Assembly (NCBI GenBank): GCA_947492905.1
Contig: CANLOL010000001.1
Location: 784,578 to 848,577, forward strand
DNA from: an uncultured Sphingorhabdus sp.
Lineage (GTDB): Bacteria; Pseudomonadota; Alphaproteobacteria; Sphingomonadales; Sphingomonadaceae
Length of the DNA: 64,000 nucleotides
Direction: 5' to 3'
A program made the position numbers and the translations under genes. Below the pieces are notes generated by a model, which was not told where the DNA came from, searched no databases, and saw nothing but the letters and a program-made list of their open reading frames with translations. Positions 37,013 to 44,700 of this stretch are shown one piece after another; positions within the stretch are counted from its first letter, which is position 1, and each line of letters starts with the position of its first letter.

Positions 37013-38766
37013 TCAAACAGTGCAATATTGTCAGCTAATGACCCTGCGAATAAAACATCATCTTGTAAGACACCGGCCACTTGTTTGTGATAGCTTTGAT
37101 AGCCAAAGCGGCTTAATGGTAATCCATCGACAAGCATTGCTCCATTTTCGGGTTCGGCAAGGCCCAGTAAGATTTTCACCAATGTTGATTTTCCGCCGCC
37201 CGAAGGCCCCGTGATGGCGACATGCTCGCCCTGTTCGATTGTCAGATTGAGACCGTTTAATACAATCGGATCACTTGGTGAATAACGATAGATAATATCT
37301 TTAAGCTCGATCTTACCTTTGAGTTCGGTCTCCGCTTCTGCGCTAGGGCCAAAACTTATATCTTCTTCGGCAAGGGCAATATCGGATAAGCGTTCCAAAT
37401 GCAGCCCAATCAGACGAAAGGCAATGAATTGATCGACCAAGCTCGCCGCTTTGCTGGTAAATTGTCCTTTATAGGCCATATAGGCGAAGATCATACCAAC
37501 GCTAAAGCCGCCTCCCAACACAAAACTAATAGCAAGGTAGATGGTAAAGACATTTTCAACACCGAATAATAATCCATTGGCGGTGCTTTGCCAGATACCA
37601 ATACGCGCGCGGCGCACATCGGCATTCACATTATCGGATAATTTGGTTTGCCATAGAGCATGACGCAGCATCTCACGATTAAAAAGCCGTAATGTCGTGA
37701 TACCGCGCAGTGTTTCAATTAGGTTGGATTGTTCGGCGGCGCTCGTTACAATGGTTTCTTCAATAGCATCACGTTCAAAAGCATAAGATATAAGCCGTAC
37801 TATTAGATAGAGAATGAAAGCAATTAACGCGATTAACGCAAGCGTGGGGCTGTAAAAAAACATTACTGCCAATGTTAAAATGGCAAGTGCACCATCAACC
37901 AGTGCTGCTATTGCTCCAGTTAGTAATAAGTCTTGGATTGGACCTATTGATTGAAAGCGTGATAATATATCGCCAACATGACGTTTTTCATACCAATCGG
38001 TTGGCAGCCTGAATAATCGCCGTGCAATATTGACCGCGAGGCCATAGCCCAGCGATGTTCCGGCCCAGAGCAAAACAAATGATCGCAATAGACTAGCGCC
38101 AACATTGATGAGCATGAATAAGCCGAAGCCGATTGCTAATACGGCGAGTAGATCAAAGTCTTGTGCGGGCAATACCCTATCAATCGCAAGCTGCATATAA
38201 TAGGGCGATGCAAGGACGAAGGCTTGCAGGACAATGGTTAGGATCAGCGTTTGAACAATGGCACGCTTAAGGCCCGTCATATTTTGCCATAGCTGCGATA
38301 ATTTTAATCGCTCGCGCTGATCGCTTTTGGTAAAATCATTGGTAGGGCGTAATTCTAATGCAACGCCCGTAAAATGATTAGAGATTTCATCAAAGCTATA
38401 CCATTTGCTTGAAGATGCTGGATTATGGATTAAGACTTTGCCGTTTTTGACCGCCTCTATCACCACATAATGGTTTAAATCCCAATGCAAGATGGCGGGC
38501 ATTTGTAGATTTTCTAATTCTTCGAGTGGCAGTTTTACAGCGCGTGGCGCTAGGCCAACGCGATCTGCCAATGCTATTAGCGATTTTAGAGCCGCACCGC
38601 GCAATGAGGGTGCAAAACGTCTGCGCATAGTACCAAGGTCAATATTGAGGCCGTGATAGTTGGCAATCATAGCAAGGCTAGCAAGGCCGCATTCTGCAAT
38701 TTCGGTTTGACGGACCAATTTAACTTTTGATCTGGACCAAAACCCTAATTTGAGATTATCTTGCAT
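36667..38766 (-). CDS. Peptidase-containing ABC transporter (C39, bacteriocin-type exporter)
   Basis: A 699-aa exporter with an N-terminal C39 peptidase domain (C26 in EIAECGLAS, H99 in LHWDLNHYVV), a six-helix membrane domain (about 155-430) and an ATPase domain: Walker A ITGPSGGGKST, signature LSGGQKQR, Walker B MLIMDEG. It should remove double-glycine leaders and export the peptide. The position of the catalytic Asp reads HNPASS (N115) where HDPA is usual, so peptidase activity deserves checking. It follows the HlyD gene by nine bases and precedes the leader peptide gene by 124 bases, all on one strand. A fragment of a second copy lies at 33049-33500. Confidence 0.92.
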   Translation of the reverse strand: MQDNLKLGFWSRSKVKLVRQTEIAECGLASLAMIANYHGLNIDLGTMRRRFAPSLRGAALKSLIALADRVGLAPRAVKLPLEELENLQMPAILHWDLNHYVVIEAVKNGKVLIHNPASSSKWYSFDEISNHFTGVALELRPTNDFTKSDQRERLKLSQLWQNMTGLKRAIVQTLILTIVLQAFVLASPYYMQLAIDRVLPAQDFDLLAVLAIGFGLFMLINVGASLLRSFVLLWAGTSLGYGLAVNIARRLFRLPTDWYEKRHVGDILSRFQSIGPIQDLLLTGAIAALVDGALAILTLAVMFFYSPTLALIALIAFILYLIVRLISYAFERDAIEETIVTSAAEQSNLIETLRGITTLRLFNREMLRHALWQTKLSDNVNADVRRARIGIWQSTANGLLFGVENVFTIYLAISFVLGGGFSVGMIFAYMAYKGQFTSKAASLVDQFIAFRLIGLHLERLSDIALAEEDISFGPSAEAETELKGKIELKDIIYRYSPSDPIVLNGLNLTIEQGEHVAITGPSGGGKSTLVKILLGLAEPENGAMLVDGLPLSRFGYQSYHKQVAGVLQDDVLFAGSLADNIALFDDAPDMQIIMAAAQMAAIHNDIAAMPMQYETLVGDMGSTLSGGQKQRVLLARALYRRPKMLIMDEGTAHLDSAHEKAVNEAIAQLGITRIIIAHRKETIEAADRIVSIENGNIVE

Positions 38767-38775
38767 ATTTATACT

Positions 38776-39960
38776 CTAACGGTTGCGCACGGCAAATAAG
38801 GGTTCAAACAGCCATTTGATGAGGCTTTGCTCTTCGGTCACTATATTGGCGGTTAAAGACATGCCTGTGGATAGCGGCTTATTATCGCCATAGGCAGAGA
38901 TAGAGGTTTCATCCAATTCTGCCACCACAAGAAAAACGGCAACAGTAGAACCGTTTTGGCCTGCTTGTGTGATCGGTGCACTTGCAATGGACTTTATGCG
39001 CGCTTTCACTGTTCCAAAGCGCTGATAGGGGTATGCATCAAGAGCAAGGCCGACGCTCTGTCCAACCTCGATAAAGCCAGTGGCGGCGCTTGGGACATAT
39101 AATTCGGCAACTAATTTTGATCCTTTGGGAATGATCGCCATAAGCGGCTGTCCTGCGGTTACGGCTTGGCCAACGCGGGCCGTAAGAGCAGTAACTTTAC
39201 CATCAATAGGTGCGCTTAGCTGGTAGGCGGATGATGCCTGCGTATTCACCATACGCTGCGCTATATCTGATTTTTGGGAATCCAAAGATGATATTTGAGC
39301 TCCCGCGTTGGCGCGCGCTTGACGAATAGATAATTCTGCCTCTCTTGCAGCGGATTGTTGACGCGCTAATGTTTGACGCAGTCCCGATAGTTGCTGCTGG
39401 CGCGAAAGATATGTTTCTTCGCGTGTTAATATATCACGTTTGGATATGAAACCGCGTTCCGCCACAACACGGGCTTGATCGAGCTGCTCTTTCGCGGAAA
39501 CAACCAAGCCCTCTTGCACAGAAATCTGTTCTTTTATACCTGATATTTCTGCGTTTAACCCCTGTATACGCGCAGCCAACTGAGATTGTTCCGCTTGCAT
39601 CGCAGCACTGACTTGACGCTTTTGCAGTTGTAATCCGCTTTCTTGGGAAGATAAGGAATCTAATATAAGGTTATTGCTGCTACCGCCATCTGCTAAGCGT
39701 TGATCGGCATTAATCTCGATCAGGGCATTACCTTCCTCAACACTTTGCCCATCTGCTATTTTAATATCTTTAATAACACCTGTTCGTGCCGAGGTAATTT
39801 GTGAAATACCGCCCGTAGGGGTGATGATCCCTGTGACCGTCTCAATGCGTGAATAGCTTGCTAAGGATAGAAATATTATCGCAATAATAATAGCAGAAAA
39901 TATTAATCCGCCAATAATTTGCCAACTAATTGGAAGGGCCATATGGACATTGCCATGCAA
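38776..39960 (-). CDS. HlyD-family periplasmic adaptor of the peptide exporter
   Basis: A 394-aa membrane-fusion protein of the CvaA/RaxA kind: one N-terminal membrane helix (about 13-33), a lipoyl half-motif GVIKDIKIADGQSVEEGNALIEI, a long coiled coil (about 100-225) and the second lipoyl/barrel part ending with TGMSLTANIVTEEQSLIKWLFEPL. It bridges the ABC exporter to an outer-membrane channel of the TolC type, which is not in the island. The start is TTG 39960, or ATG 39942. Family members usually have another 15-25 residues before HGNVHMALP; an in-frame stop occurs just upstream, where an IS1595-like remnant abuts. The native N-terminus was therefore probably lost. Confidence 0.87.
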   Translation of the reverse strand: MHGNVHMALPISWQIIGGLIFSAIIIAIIFLSLASYSRIETVTGIITPTGGISQITSARTGVIKDIKIADGQSVEEGNALIEINADQRLADGGSSNNLILDSLSSQESGLQLQKRQVSAAMQAEQSQLAARIQGLNAEISGIKEQISVQEGLVVSAKEQLDQARVVAERGFISKRDILTREETYLSRQQQLSGLRQTLARQQSAAREAELSIRQARANAGAQISSLDSQKSDIAQRMVNTQASSAYQLSAPIDGKVTALTARVGQAVTAGQPLMAIIPKGSKLVAELYVPSAATGFIEVGQSVGLALDAYPYQRFGTVKARIKSIASAPITQAGQNGSTVAVFLVVAELDETSISAYGDNKPLSTGMSLTANIVTEEQSLIKWLFEPLFAVRNR

Positions 39961-39965
39961 CTTCT

Positions 39966-40240
39966 CTTTGCGATGCCATTATATTCACGTAAGTGGCGCT
40001 TTGTTTGGTTCCAGAAATTTCGATGCCGTTGATATGATCATGTTTGTCAGCAAGCAGCTTTGAATGATTAATCCGATGATGTTTGAAATCTGTAATATTA
40101 AGCACAGCATAGCTGCGATAACTATCGGTATAAACGATACTATCTGGTTGTATTTTATAGGCAATTATCGGAATGAGGGTGTCTGATCCTGTGTCTGGTA
40201 CTGGAAGCGTAAATACCTTGCCGCCGTGTCTTGCGGCGAA
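39966..40240 (-). pseudogene. IS1595-family (ISXO2-like) transposase remnant
   Basis: Translating the minus strand gives the transposase segments SIVYTDSYRSYAVL, DFKHHRINHSKLLADK and HINGIE. After a one-base loss near 40015 (GAAATTTC where GAAAATTTC is expected), NFWNQTKRHLREYNGIAK follows in the next frame. These are the conserved DDE-region motifs of IS1595 transposases (YTD, HINGIENFW). N-terminal and C-terminal parts are missing, and no terminal inverted repeats are evident. The remnant ends within a few codons of the HlyD start, so the insertion may have trimmed or replaced that gene's leader and promoter. Confidence 0.8.
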
Positions 40241-40282
40241 TGTCTTTAACTACTCGTTCAGTACCTGCTTTGGGCTTTGAGT

Positions 40283-40315
40283 ATTTTGTTTTCGTCTCTA
40301 CGACGAGAACAAAAT
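40283..40315. other. Inverted repeat, possible hairpin
   Basis: ATTTTGTTTTCGTC and GACGAGAACAAAAT form a 14-base stem with one G-T pair and a five-base loop. It lies between the IS remnant and the integrase gene. A role as terminator, IS-related end or recombination accessory site cannot be told apart. Confidence 0.45.
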
Positions 40316-40588
40316 ATTCCTTAAACTACAACCCTAAATCTGTGCCACAAGCGCTGACGGGGAACAGTTGCTTTTGATTATGTAGAGTAGCTCTTTGAGG
40401 TTATTGTATTAGCCTTAGTACAATGAAGCATATTTATTTAACTATCATTCCATACACTTTACTATGGATGCCTACGCTTTCAAATAACATATTGAAAAAT
40501 AGGTGTATCTGTAAAAATAACTCCGATAAATTACTAAGCGGTCAGTGAATATGATCATCTATGTTAAGTTTGAAGAGGGCAGATAAAA
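40316..40588. other. Gap before the integrase gene, no feature recognised
   Basis: About 270 AT-rich bases without a supported gene. It should hold the integrase promoter and possibly accessory binding sites, but I see no clear promoter consensus, repeat array or RNA gene. Confidence 0.5.
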
Positions 40589-41349
40589 GTGAAATTAACG
40601 AAGCGATTGATCGATAAATCCTTACCTAGAAGCAAGCAATACACCGTCTGGTGTGGTGAACTAAAAGGCTTCGGAGTGTATATAATGCCTAGCGGTACAA
40701 AAACATATTTTGTTGATTATCGAAATGCAGAAAATATACGTAGAAGAATAACAATTGGACGACATGGAAAAATCACAACTGAAGAAGCCAGAAGGCTTGC
40801 TATCGTAACTTTTGGATCAGCTGTTAAAGGCGATGATCCAGCAAGTCGACGTGATGAGTTGCGCAAATCGATTACTGTGAAACAACTTTGTGAGCAGTAT
40901 CTTGAAATGGCCGAGAAAGGTCTGATTTTAGGGAAATCTAACCGCCCAAAGAAGCCTAGTACAATTAGCACGGATAAAGGTAGGATTTTGCGGCATATTA
41001 TTCCGTTATTAGGGAATAAGAAAATTACGAGTTTGAATAAGTCTGATATCAATCGATTTGTCAGAGATGTGGCCTCAGGTAAAACCGCCATGATCAAAGA
41101 TACTGAGAATCTCAGGGGTAAGGCAATCGTTACTGGGGGTAATGGAACGGCCACTCGCACAACAGGTCTATTGAGCGGAATTATGTCTTTTGCAGTTTCT
41201 GAGGGATTCATTGAACATAATCCAGTTTGGGGAATTAAGCGGCCTGCATATAACCTGCATATAACCTGCATATAATATGCGTACTAAAAGACTGTCGGTT
41301 GGTGAATATGTTCGTTTAGGAAAGGCGCTTAGAGATACAATAACTATTT
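40589..41349 (+). pseudogene. Tyrosine-type integrase, frameshifted and lacking the catalytic domain
   Basis: The intact part (40589-41275, 228 aa) has the P4-integrase-like arm-binding domain (residues 1-90) with GELKGFGVYIMPSGTKTYFV, and a core-binding domain (about 95-215). At 41243-41275 the unit CCTGCATATAA occurs three times. Removing two copies (22 bases) restores the frame into RPAYNMRTKRLSVGEYVRLGKAL, the normal family continuation, which then stops at 41349. The catalytic domain with its Arg, His and Tyr is missing altogether, since the tRNA gene begins nine bases later. The start codon is GTG 40589. The gene lies beside the tRNA 3' end as expected for its att site. Confidence 0.87.
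41243..41275 (+). repeat. Tandem triplication of CCTGCATATAA inside the integrase
   Basis: Three perfect copies of the 11-base unit at 41243-41253, 41254-41264 and 41265-41275. The added 22 bases shift the frame and bring a TAA stop. Replication slippage is the simplest cause. Confidence 0.95.
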
Positions 41350-41357
41350 GATTTTAT

Positions 41358-41434
41358 TGGTGCACCCAAGAGGATTCGAACCTCTGGCCTCTGCCTTCGG
41401 AGGGCAGCGCTCTATCCAGCTGAGCTATGGGTGC
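41358..41434 (-). tRNA. tRNA-Arg (anticodon CCG)
   Basis: Full cloverleaf on the minus strand: acceptor GCACCCA pairing with TGGGTGC, D arm GCTCAGCTGGATAGAGC, anticodon arm CTGCC-CTCCGAA-GGCAG with anticodon CCG, T arm AGAGG-TTCGAAT-CCTCT. CCA is encoded at 41360-41358. This is the reconstituted attachment-site copy: its 3' 43 bases are repeated at the far end of the island. It reads CGG arginine codons. Confidence 0.97.
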
Positions 41435-41517
41435 TTGCGGTGGCATAATATGGCCGCCAGTGGCAGAGCCTTAGCAAAGCGGCGGGGGCGGCGCTAGTAT
41501 CTATTTTTTGCCTAACT

Positions 41518-41672
41518 ACAGATTTTCAGGCTTCAAATTTTTTCAGCTTCCAGATTTTTGTGAGTTACAGGTTTGTAGAGGTTATAGATTTTTGTGGGCT
41601 TTAGAATATTCAGACCACAGATTGTAACGCGCTACAGTATATAACGGGCATAGAGTGTTGCGGAGTATAGAC
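41518..41672. repeat. Degenerate tandem repeat, period about 16-17 bases
   Basis: About nine to ten imperfect units of the form ACAGATTTTTGTGAGTT follow one another: ACAGATTTTCAGGCTT, CAGATTTTTGTGAGTT, ACAGGTTTGTAGAGGTT, ATAGATTTTTGTGGGCTT, ACAGATTGTAACGCGCT, ACAGTATATAACGGGC, ATAGAGTGTTGCGGAGT. They fill the 480-base gap between the tRNA and the aldehyde dehydrogenase gene. No reading frame is conserved. I know no family of such repeats. Confidence 0.65.
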
Positions 41673-41914
41673 ATTAAAAATGTTTTGGTACGGAAATTAG
41701 ACATGGTTTCGCGCATCATTATAACAATATTTAGATAATCCTCATTGGATTATTACGTTTTTTGGCCGGATAAATTAGCCTCATTTCAAAATTTTGCTCA
41801 TAAATCAGCCGCAGATCGCACCCATTGCCAGCAGGTCAAAAATGGCATAAATATAGGATCAAAGGCAGGAAGTTTTCATAATCCTGCACGCCATTATGTT
41901 AATCGGAGGCCATT

Positions 41915-43333
41915 ATGGGTATTGAGAGTGTCATTGAACCAAGCGCAGAAAGCACAGAAATAGCTGCATTGGTAGAACGTTCGCGCAAAGCGCAAGAGCA
42001 GATTTCAAACTATACGCAGAGCCAAGTCGATGATTTGATTCGCGCTATGGTATGGGCCGTGGCTGAAGAAAAAATTGCCGAGAAAATAGCAAAGCATACC
42101 GTTGAGGAAACGCAGCTTGGCAATTATGATGGCAAATATCTGAAAATTTTCCGCAAAACCCGCGCGACATTATTCGATATTATTGATGATAAATCGGTTG
42201 GTATTATCGAAGAAGATCCCGCTCGTAATATCGTTAAAATCGCAAAGCCTATGGGCGTTATTGGGGCGCTATCGCCATCCACCAATCCAGAAGCAACGCC
42301 CGTGATTAAAGCGATTTCGGCCGTTAAGGGCCGCAACTCTATCATCATTGCGCCGCATCCGCGCGCCAAATTGACCAATAAATTAATATGCGATCTGATG
42401 CGTGATGCCATTGTGAAAATGGGCGCACCCGCAGATTTGGTTTTGAGCATTGATATTCCATCGGTGGAAAAGACCAATGAATTGATGCGCCAATGCGACC
42501 GCGTGTTGGCAACCGGCGGCGGTGCTATGGTACATGCGGCCTATAGCAGCGGCACACCAGCATTGGGCGTGGGCGTTGGCAATGCGGTTATTACGGTGGA
42601 TGAAACCGCAGATTTGGATGATGCAGCAGAGAAAATACGGATTTCCAAAACGCTTGATCTAGCGGCAAGCTGTTCATCGGATAATAGCGTGATTTTGGTC
42701 GATGCTATTTATGATGAAATGTTGGCCAAATTAATCGCTAAGGGCGGCTATGTTTTGAGCGATGAAGAGAAACAAAAATTCCAAGATGTGCTGTGGGTTG
42801 ATGGCCATATCAACGCCAAAGTCGTGGCGCAAACGCCGCAATTCATAGCTGGTATGGCGGGATTTGAGGTTGCCGATGATGTGCAATTTTTCATCATCCC
42901 TGAGACAGGGTATGGCCCAGAGCATCCTTTTTCTGGCGAGAAAATGACCGTATCCATGGCGCTATATCGGGCCCGCGATTTGGATCATGCGATAGAGCTG
43001 ACCAATAATATCCAAGCCTATCAAGGGCAGGGCCATAGCTGCGGTATTTATTCGACATCGGATGAAAATATCATGAAATTGGCCAATGTAACGCGCACAT
43101 CGCGTGTGATGGTGAACCAACCACAGGCTGCATCGAACAGCGGTAATTTGTGGAATGGTATGCGCCAGACATTTTCGCTGGGCTGCGGCAGTTGGGGCGG
43201 CAATGGCACCAATAACAATATCACATGGCGCGATTTGATTAATGAGACTTGGGTATCAAAGCCTCTTGCGGTGAACAAAGAATTGCCTAGCGATGAAGAG
43301 CTATTTGGCGATGTGATGGCGAAACTCGCATAA
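41915..43333 (+). CDS. CoA-acylating aldehyde dehydrogenase (sulfoacetaldehyde dehydrogenase-like)
   Basis: A 472-aa aldehyde dehydrogenase of the acylating branch, which oxidises an aldehyde with NAD(P) and CoA to an acyl-CoA. Family features are GVIGALSPSTNPEATPV, the nucleotide-binding LATGGGAMVHAAYSSGTPALGVGVGN and the catalytic C253 in LAASCSSDNSV. The whole resembles sulfoacetaldehyde dehydrogenase SauS and related acylating enzymes more than the methylmalonate-semialdehyde type. The aldehyde used is not certain. GGAGG precedes ATG 41915. It starts a plus-strand run leading into a valine-catabolism set, where an acylating aldehyde dehydrogenase could replace MmsA, which is absent here. 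Confidence 0.85.
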   Translation: MGIESVIEPSAESTEIAALVERSRKAQEQISNYTQSQVDDLIRAMVWAVAEEKIAEKIAKHTVEETQLGNYDGKYLKIFRKTRATLFDIIDDKSVGIIEEDPARNIVKIAKPMGVIGALSPSTNPEATPVIKAISAVKGRNSIIIAPHPRAKLTNKLICDLMRDAIVKMGAPADLVLSIDIPSVEKTNELMRQCDRVLATGGGAMVHAAYSSGTPALGVGVGNAVITVDETADLDDAAEKIRISKTLDLAASCSSDNSVILVDAIYDEMLAKLIAKGGYVLSDEEKQKFQDVLWVDGHINAKVVAQTPQFIAGMAGFEVADDVQFFIIPETGYGPEHPFSGEKMTVSMALYRARDLDHAIELTNNIQAYQGQGHSCGIYSTSDENIMKLANVTRTSRVMVNQPQAASNSGNLWNGMRQTFSLGCGSWGGNGTNNNITWRDLINETWVSKPLAVNKELPSDEELFGDVMAKLA

Positions 43334-43339
43334 ATATAT

Positions 43340-43747
43340 ATGCATATTGCTTATTCTACTTATTTGGTTCGGGATTATGACGAAGCCATAGCCTATTTCA
43401 CGGACGTTATGGGGTTTGCATTGGCCGAAGATATAGACATAAGCTCGGATGATAAAAGCGGCAAGCGTTGGGTTGTCATGATGCCCGATAATGGCAAAAG
43501 TGGCGGCCAAAGTAGCGGTTTATTATTGGCAAAAGCAAAGGGTGATGCGCAAATAACGGCTATTGGCAATGCGGCTGGTGGGCGCGTTGCCTATTTTCTG
43601 CATGTGAAAGATTTTGATGAATTTCATGCAAATCTGGTTAAGCATGATGTGCAATTCATGGGCGAGCCGCGCCTTGAGCCCTATGGCAAGGTTGTGGTTT
43701 TCAAAGATTTATATGGCAATAAATGGGATTTGATAGGGGCATTGTGA
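43340..43747 (+). CDS. VOC superfamily (glyoxalase-like) protein
   Basis: A 135-aa vicinal-oxygen-chelate protein with two beta-alpha-beta units: AYSTYLVRDYDEAIAYFTDVMGF at the start and YFLHVKDFDEFHANLVKHDVQF in the second half, ending FKDLYGNKWDLIG. Metal-ligand positions are an early His and the final acidic residues typical of glyoxalase-fold proteins. Members include glyoxalases, dioxygenases and resistance proteins; this one cannot be narrowed. It begins six bases after the aldehyde dehydrogenase stop and its stop overlaps the next start by one base (TGATG), so all three are one operon. Confidence 0.87.
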   Translation: MHIAYSTYLVRDYDEAIAYFTDVMGFALAEDIDISSDDKSGKRWVVMMPDNGKSGGQSSGLLLAKAKGDAQITAIGNAAGGRVAYFLHVKDFDEFHANLVKHDVQFMGEPRLEPYGKVVVFKDLYGNKWDLIGAL

Positions 43748-44700
43748 TGAAAATCTTTTCCATAATTTCATCTATTTTTGCGGCATTAATATTGGTCTGC
43801 TCGGGCCAAAGCCATGCGCAGGATAATAAAAAAATCGCCTTTAGTTTTGATGATACGCCGCGCCATCAAGGGGCATTTTTATCGCAAACGCAGCGGCGCG
43901 AAATACTTATCAAGAGCCTGCAAAATGCGGGGGTAGAGCAAGCGGTATTTTTCCTCAATCCCGCGCGCATAGACAAAGATGAATTTAAAGATATTCATAT
44001 GGATAATATTAATGCCTATGCAGCAGCAGGCCATGTTTTTGCCAATCATACTGCCGATCATATTAGGCTTTCCGATGTGAGTGCAGAAGAATTTTTGGCT
44101 GAAGTCGATGCAGCCGAAAAATGGCTGAAACAAAGGCCCAATTATCGGCCATGGATGCGGTATCCATATCTTGATGAGGGAAAAAGAGACAGAGCGAAGC
44201 GTGAAAAAGTTCGAGCAGGATTGAAACAAAGGTCGCTCATAAATGGCTATGTCACTGTTGGTTCATCGGATTGGTTAATCGATAGTTTGGCCGCAGATGC
44301 CAAAAAAGAGGGTAAGTCCGTTGATATATTAGAGCTTGGTATATTGTTCGTAGAATCGCATCTGCAAGCGGCTAATTTTGCGCATGATCTTGCGTTGCGA
44401 ACATTGGACCGTGCACCGGTGCAAATGATGTTGTTGCATGAAGCAGATGTGAGCGTATTATTTTTTCAAGAATTGGCCAAAGCATTAGAGGAAGATGGCT
44501 GGGAAATTGTATCGGCCGACGAAGCTTTTGCTGACCCGCTATCGCAAATCGAACCCAATGCCGATTATGTGGGCGGATCAATATTGGAAGTGCTGGCTAG
44601 CGAGAAAAACATCATGCCGCGTTGGTATGAACGCAATGCGCCTGCTGTTATGACGAAATTATTTAATGAACGTGTATTGCATGAGGAAATTGAAAAATAA
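43747..44700 (+). CDS. Exported polysaccharide deacetylase family protein
   Basis: A 317-aa NodB-type carbohydrate esterase. After a signal peptide ending SHAQ, the first metal and catalytic motif is FSFDDTPRHQG, and the second metal motif is ANHTADHIRL (H-x3-H). A later LLHEADV may give the catalytic His. I chose ATG 43747, which overlaps the VOC gene stop as TGATG, so the signal peptide comes first; the frame is open eight codons further upstream. The stop overlaps the acyl-CoA dehydrogenase start as TAATG. Its position inside a metabolic operon is odd, since deacetylases act on cell-envelope glycans. Confidence 0.87.
   Translation: MKIFSIISSIFAALILVCSGQSHAQDNKKIAFSFDDTPRHQGAFLSQTQRREILIKSLQNAGVEQAVFFLNPARIDKDEFKDIHMDNINAYAAAGHVFANHTADHIRLSDVSAEEFLAEVDAAEKWLKQRPNYRPWMRYPYLDEGKRDRAKREKVRAGLKQRSLINGYVTVGSSDWLIDSLAADAKKEGKSVDILELGILFVESHLQAANFAHDLALRTLDRAPVQMMLLHEADVSVLFFQELAKALEEDGWEIVSADEAFADPLSQIEPNADYVGGSILEVLASEKNIMPRWYERNAPAVMTKLFNERVLHEEIEK

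Larger units (their letters stand above)
30762..41404. mobile_element. Integrated genomic island in tRNA-Arg(CCG), degenerate
   Basis: The segment is bounded by a 43-bp direct repeat of the tRNA-Arg 3' end, with the intact tRNA at the right end and a tyrosine integrase gene directly inside it. This is the classic layout of an integrative element. Cargo from right to left: broken integrase, IS1595-like remnant, HlyD adaptor, peptidase-containing ABC exporter, leader peptide, S9 peptidase, unknown periplasmic protein, remnant exporter copy, retropepsin-PDZ-TPR protein. Cargo genes appear more AT-rich than their neighbours. The integrase has no catalytic domain, so the island can no longer move by itself. 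Confidence 0.88.

Noticed and set aside
40717-41271. 184-codon minus-strand frame over the integrase
   Set aside because: The plus strand encodes clear integrase domains; the reverse frame has no family features.
41745-41963. 72-codon frame before the aldehyde dehydrogenase gene
   Set aside because: It overlaps the well-supported start at 41915 in another frame and shows no domain or ribosome site.
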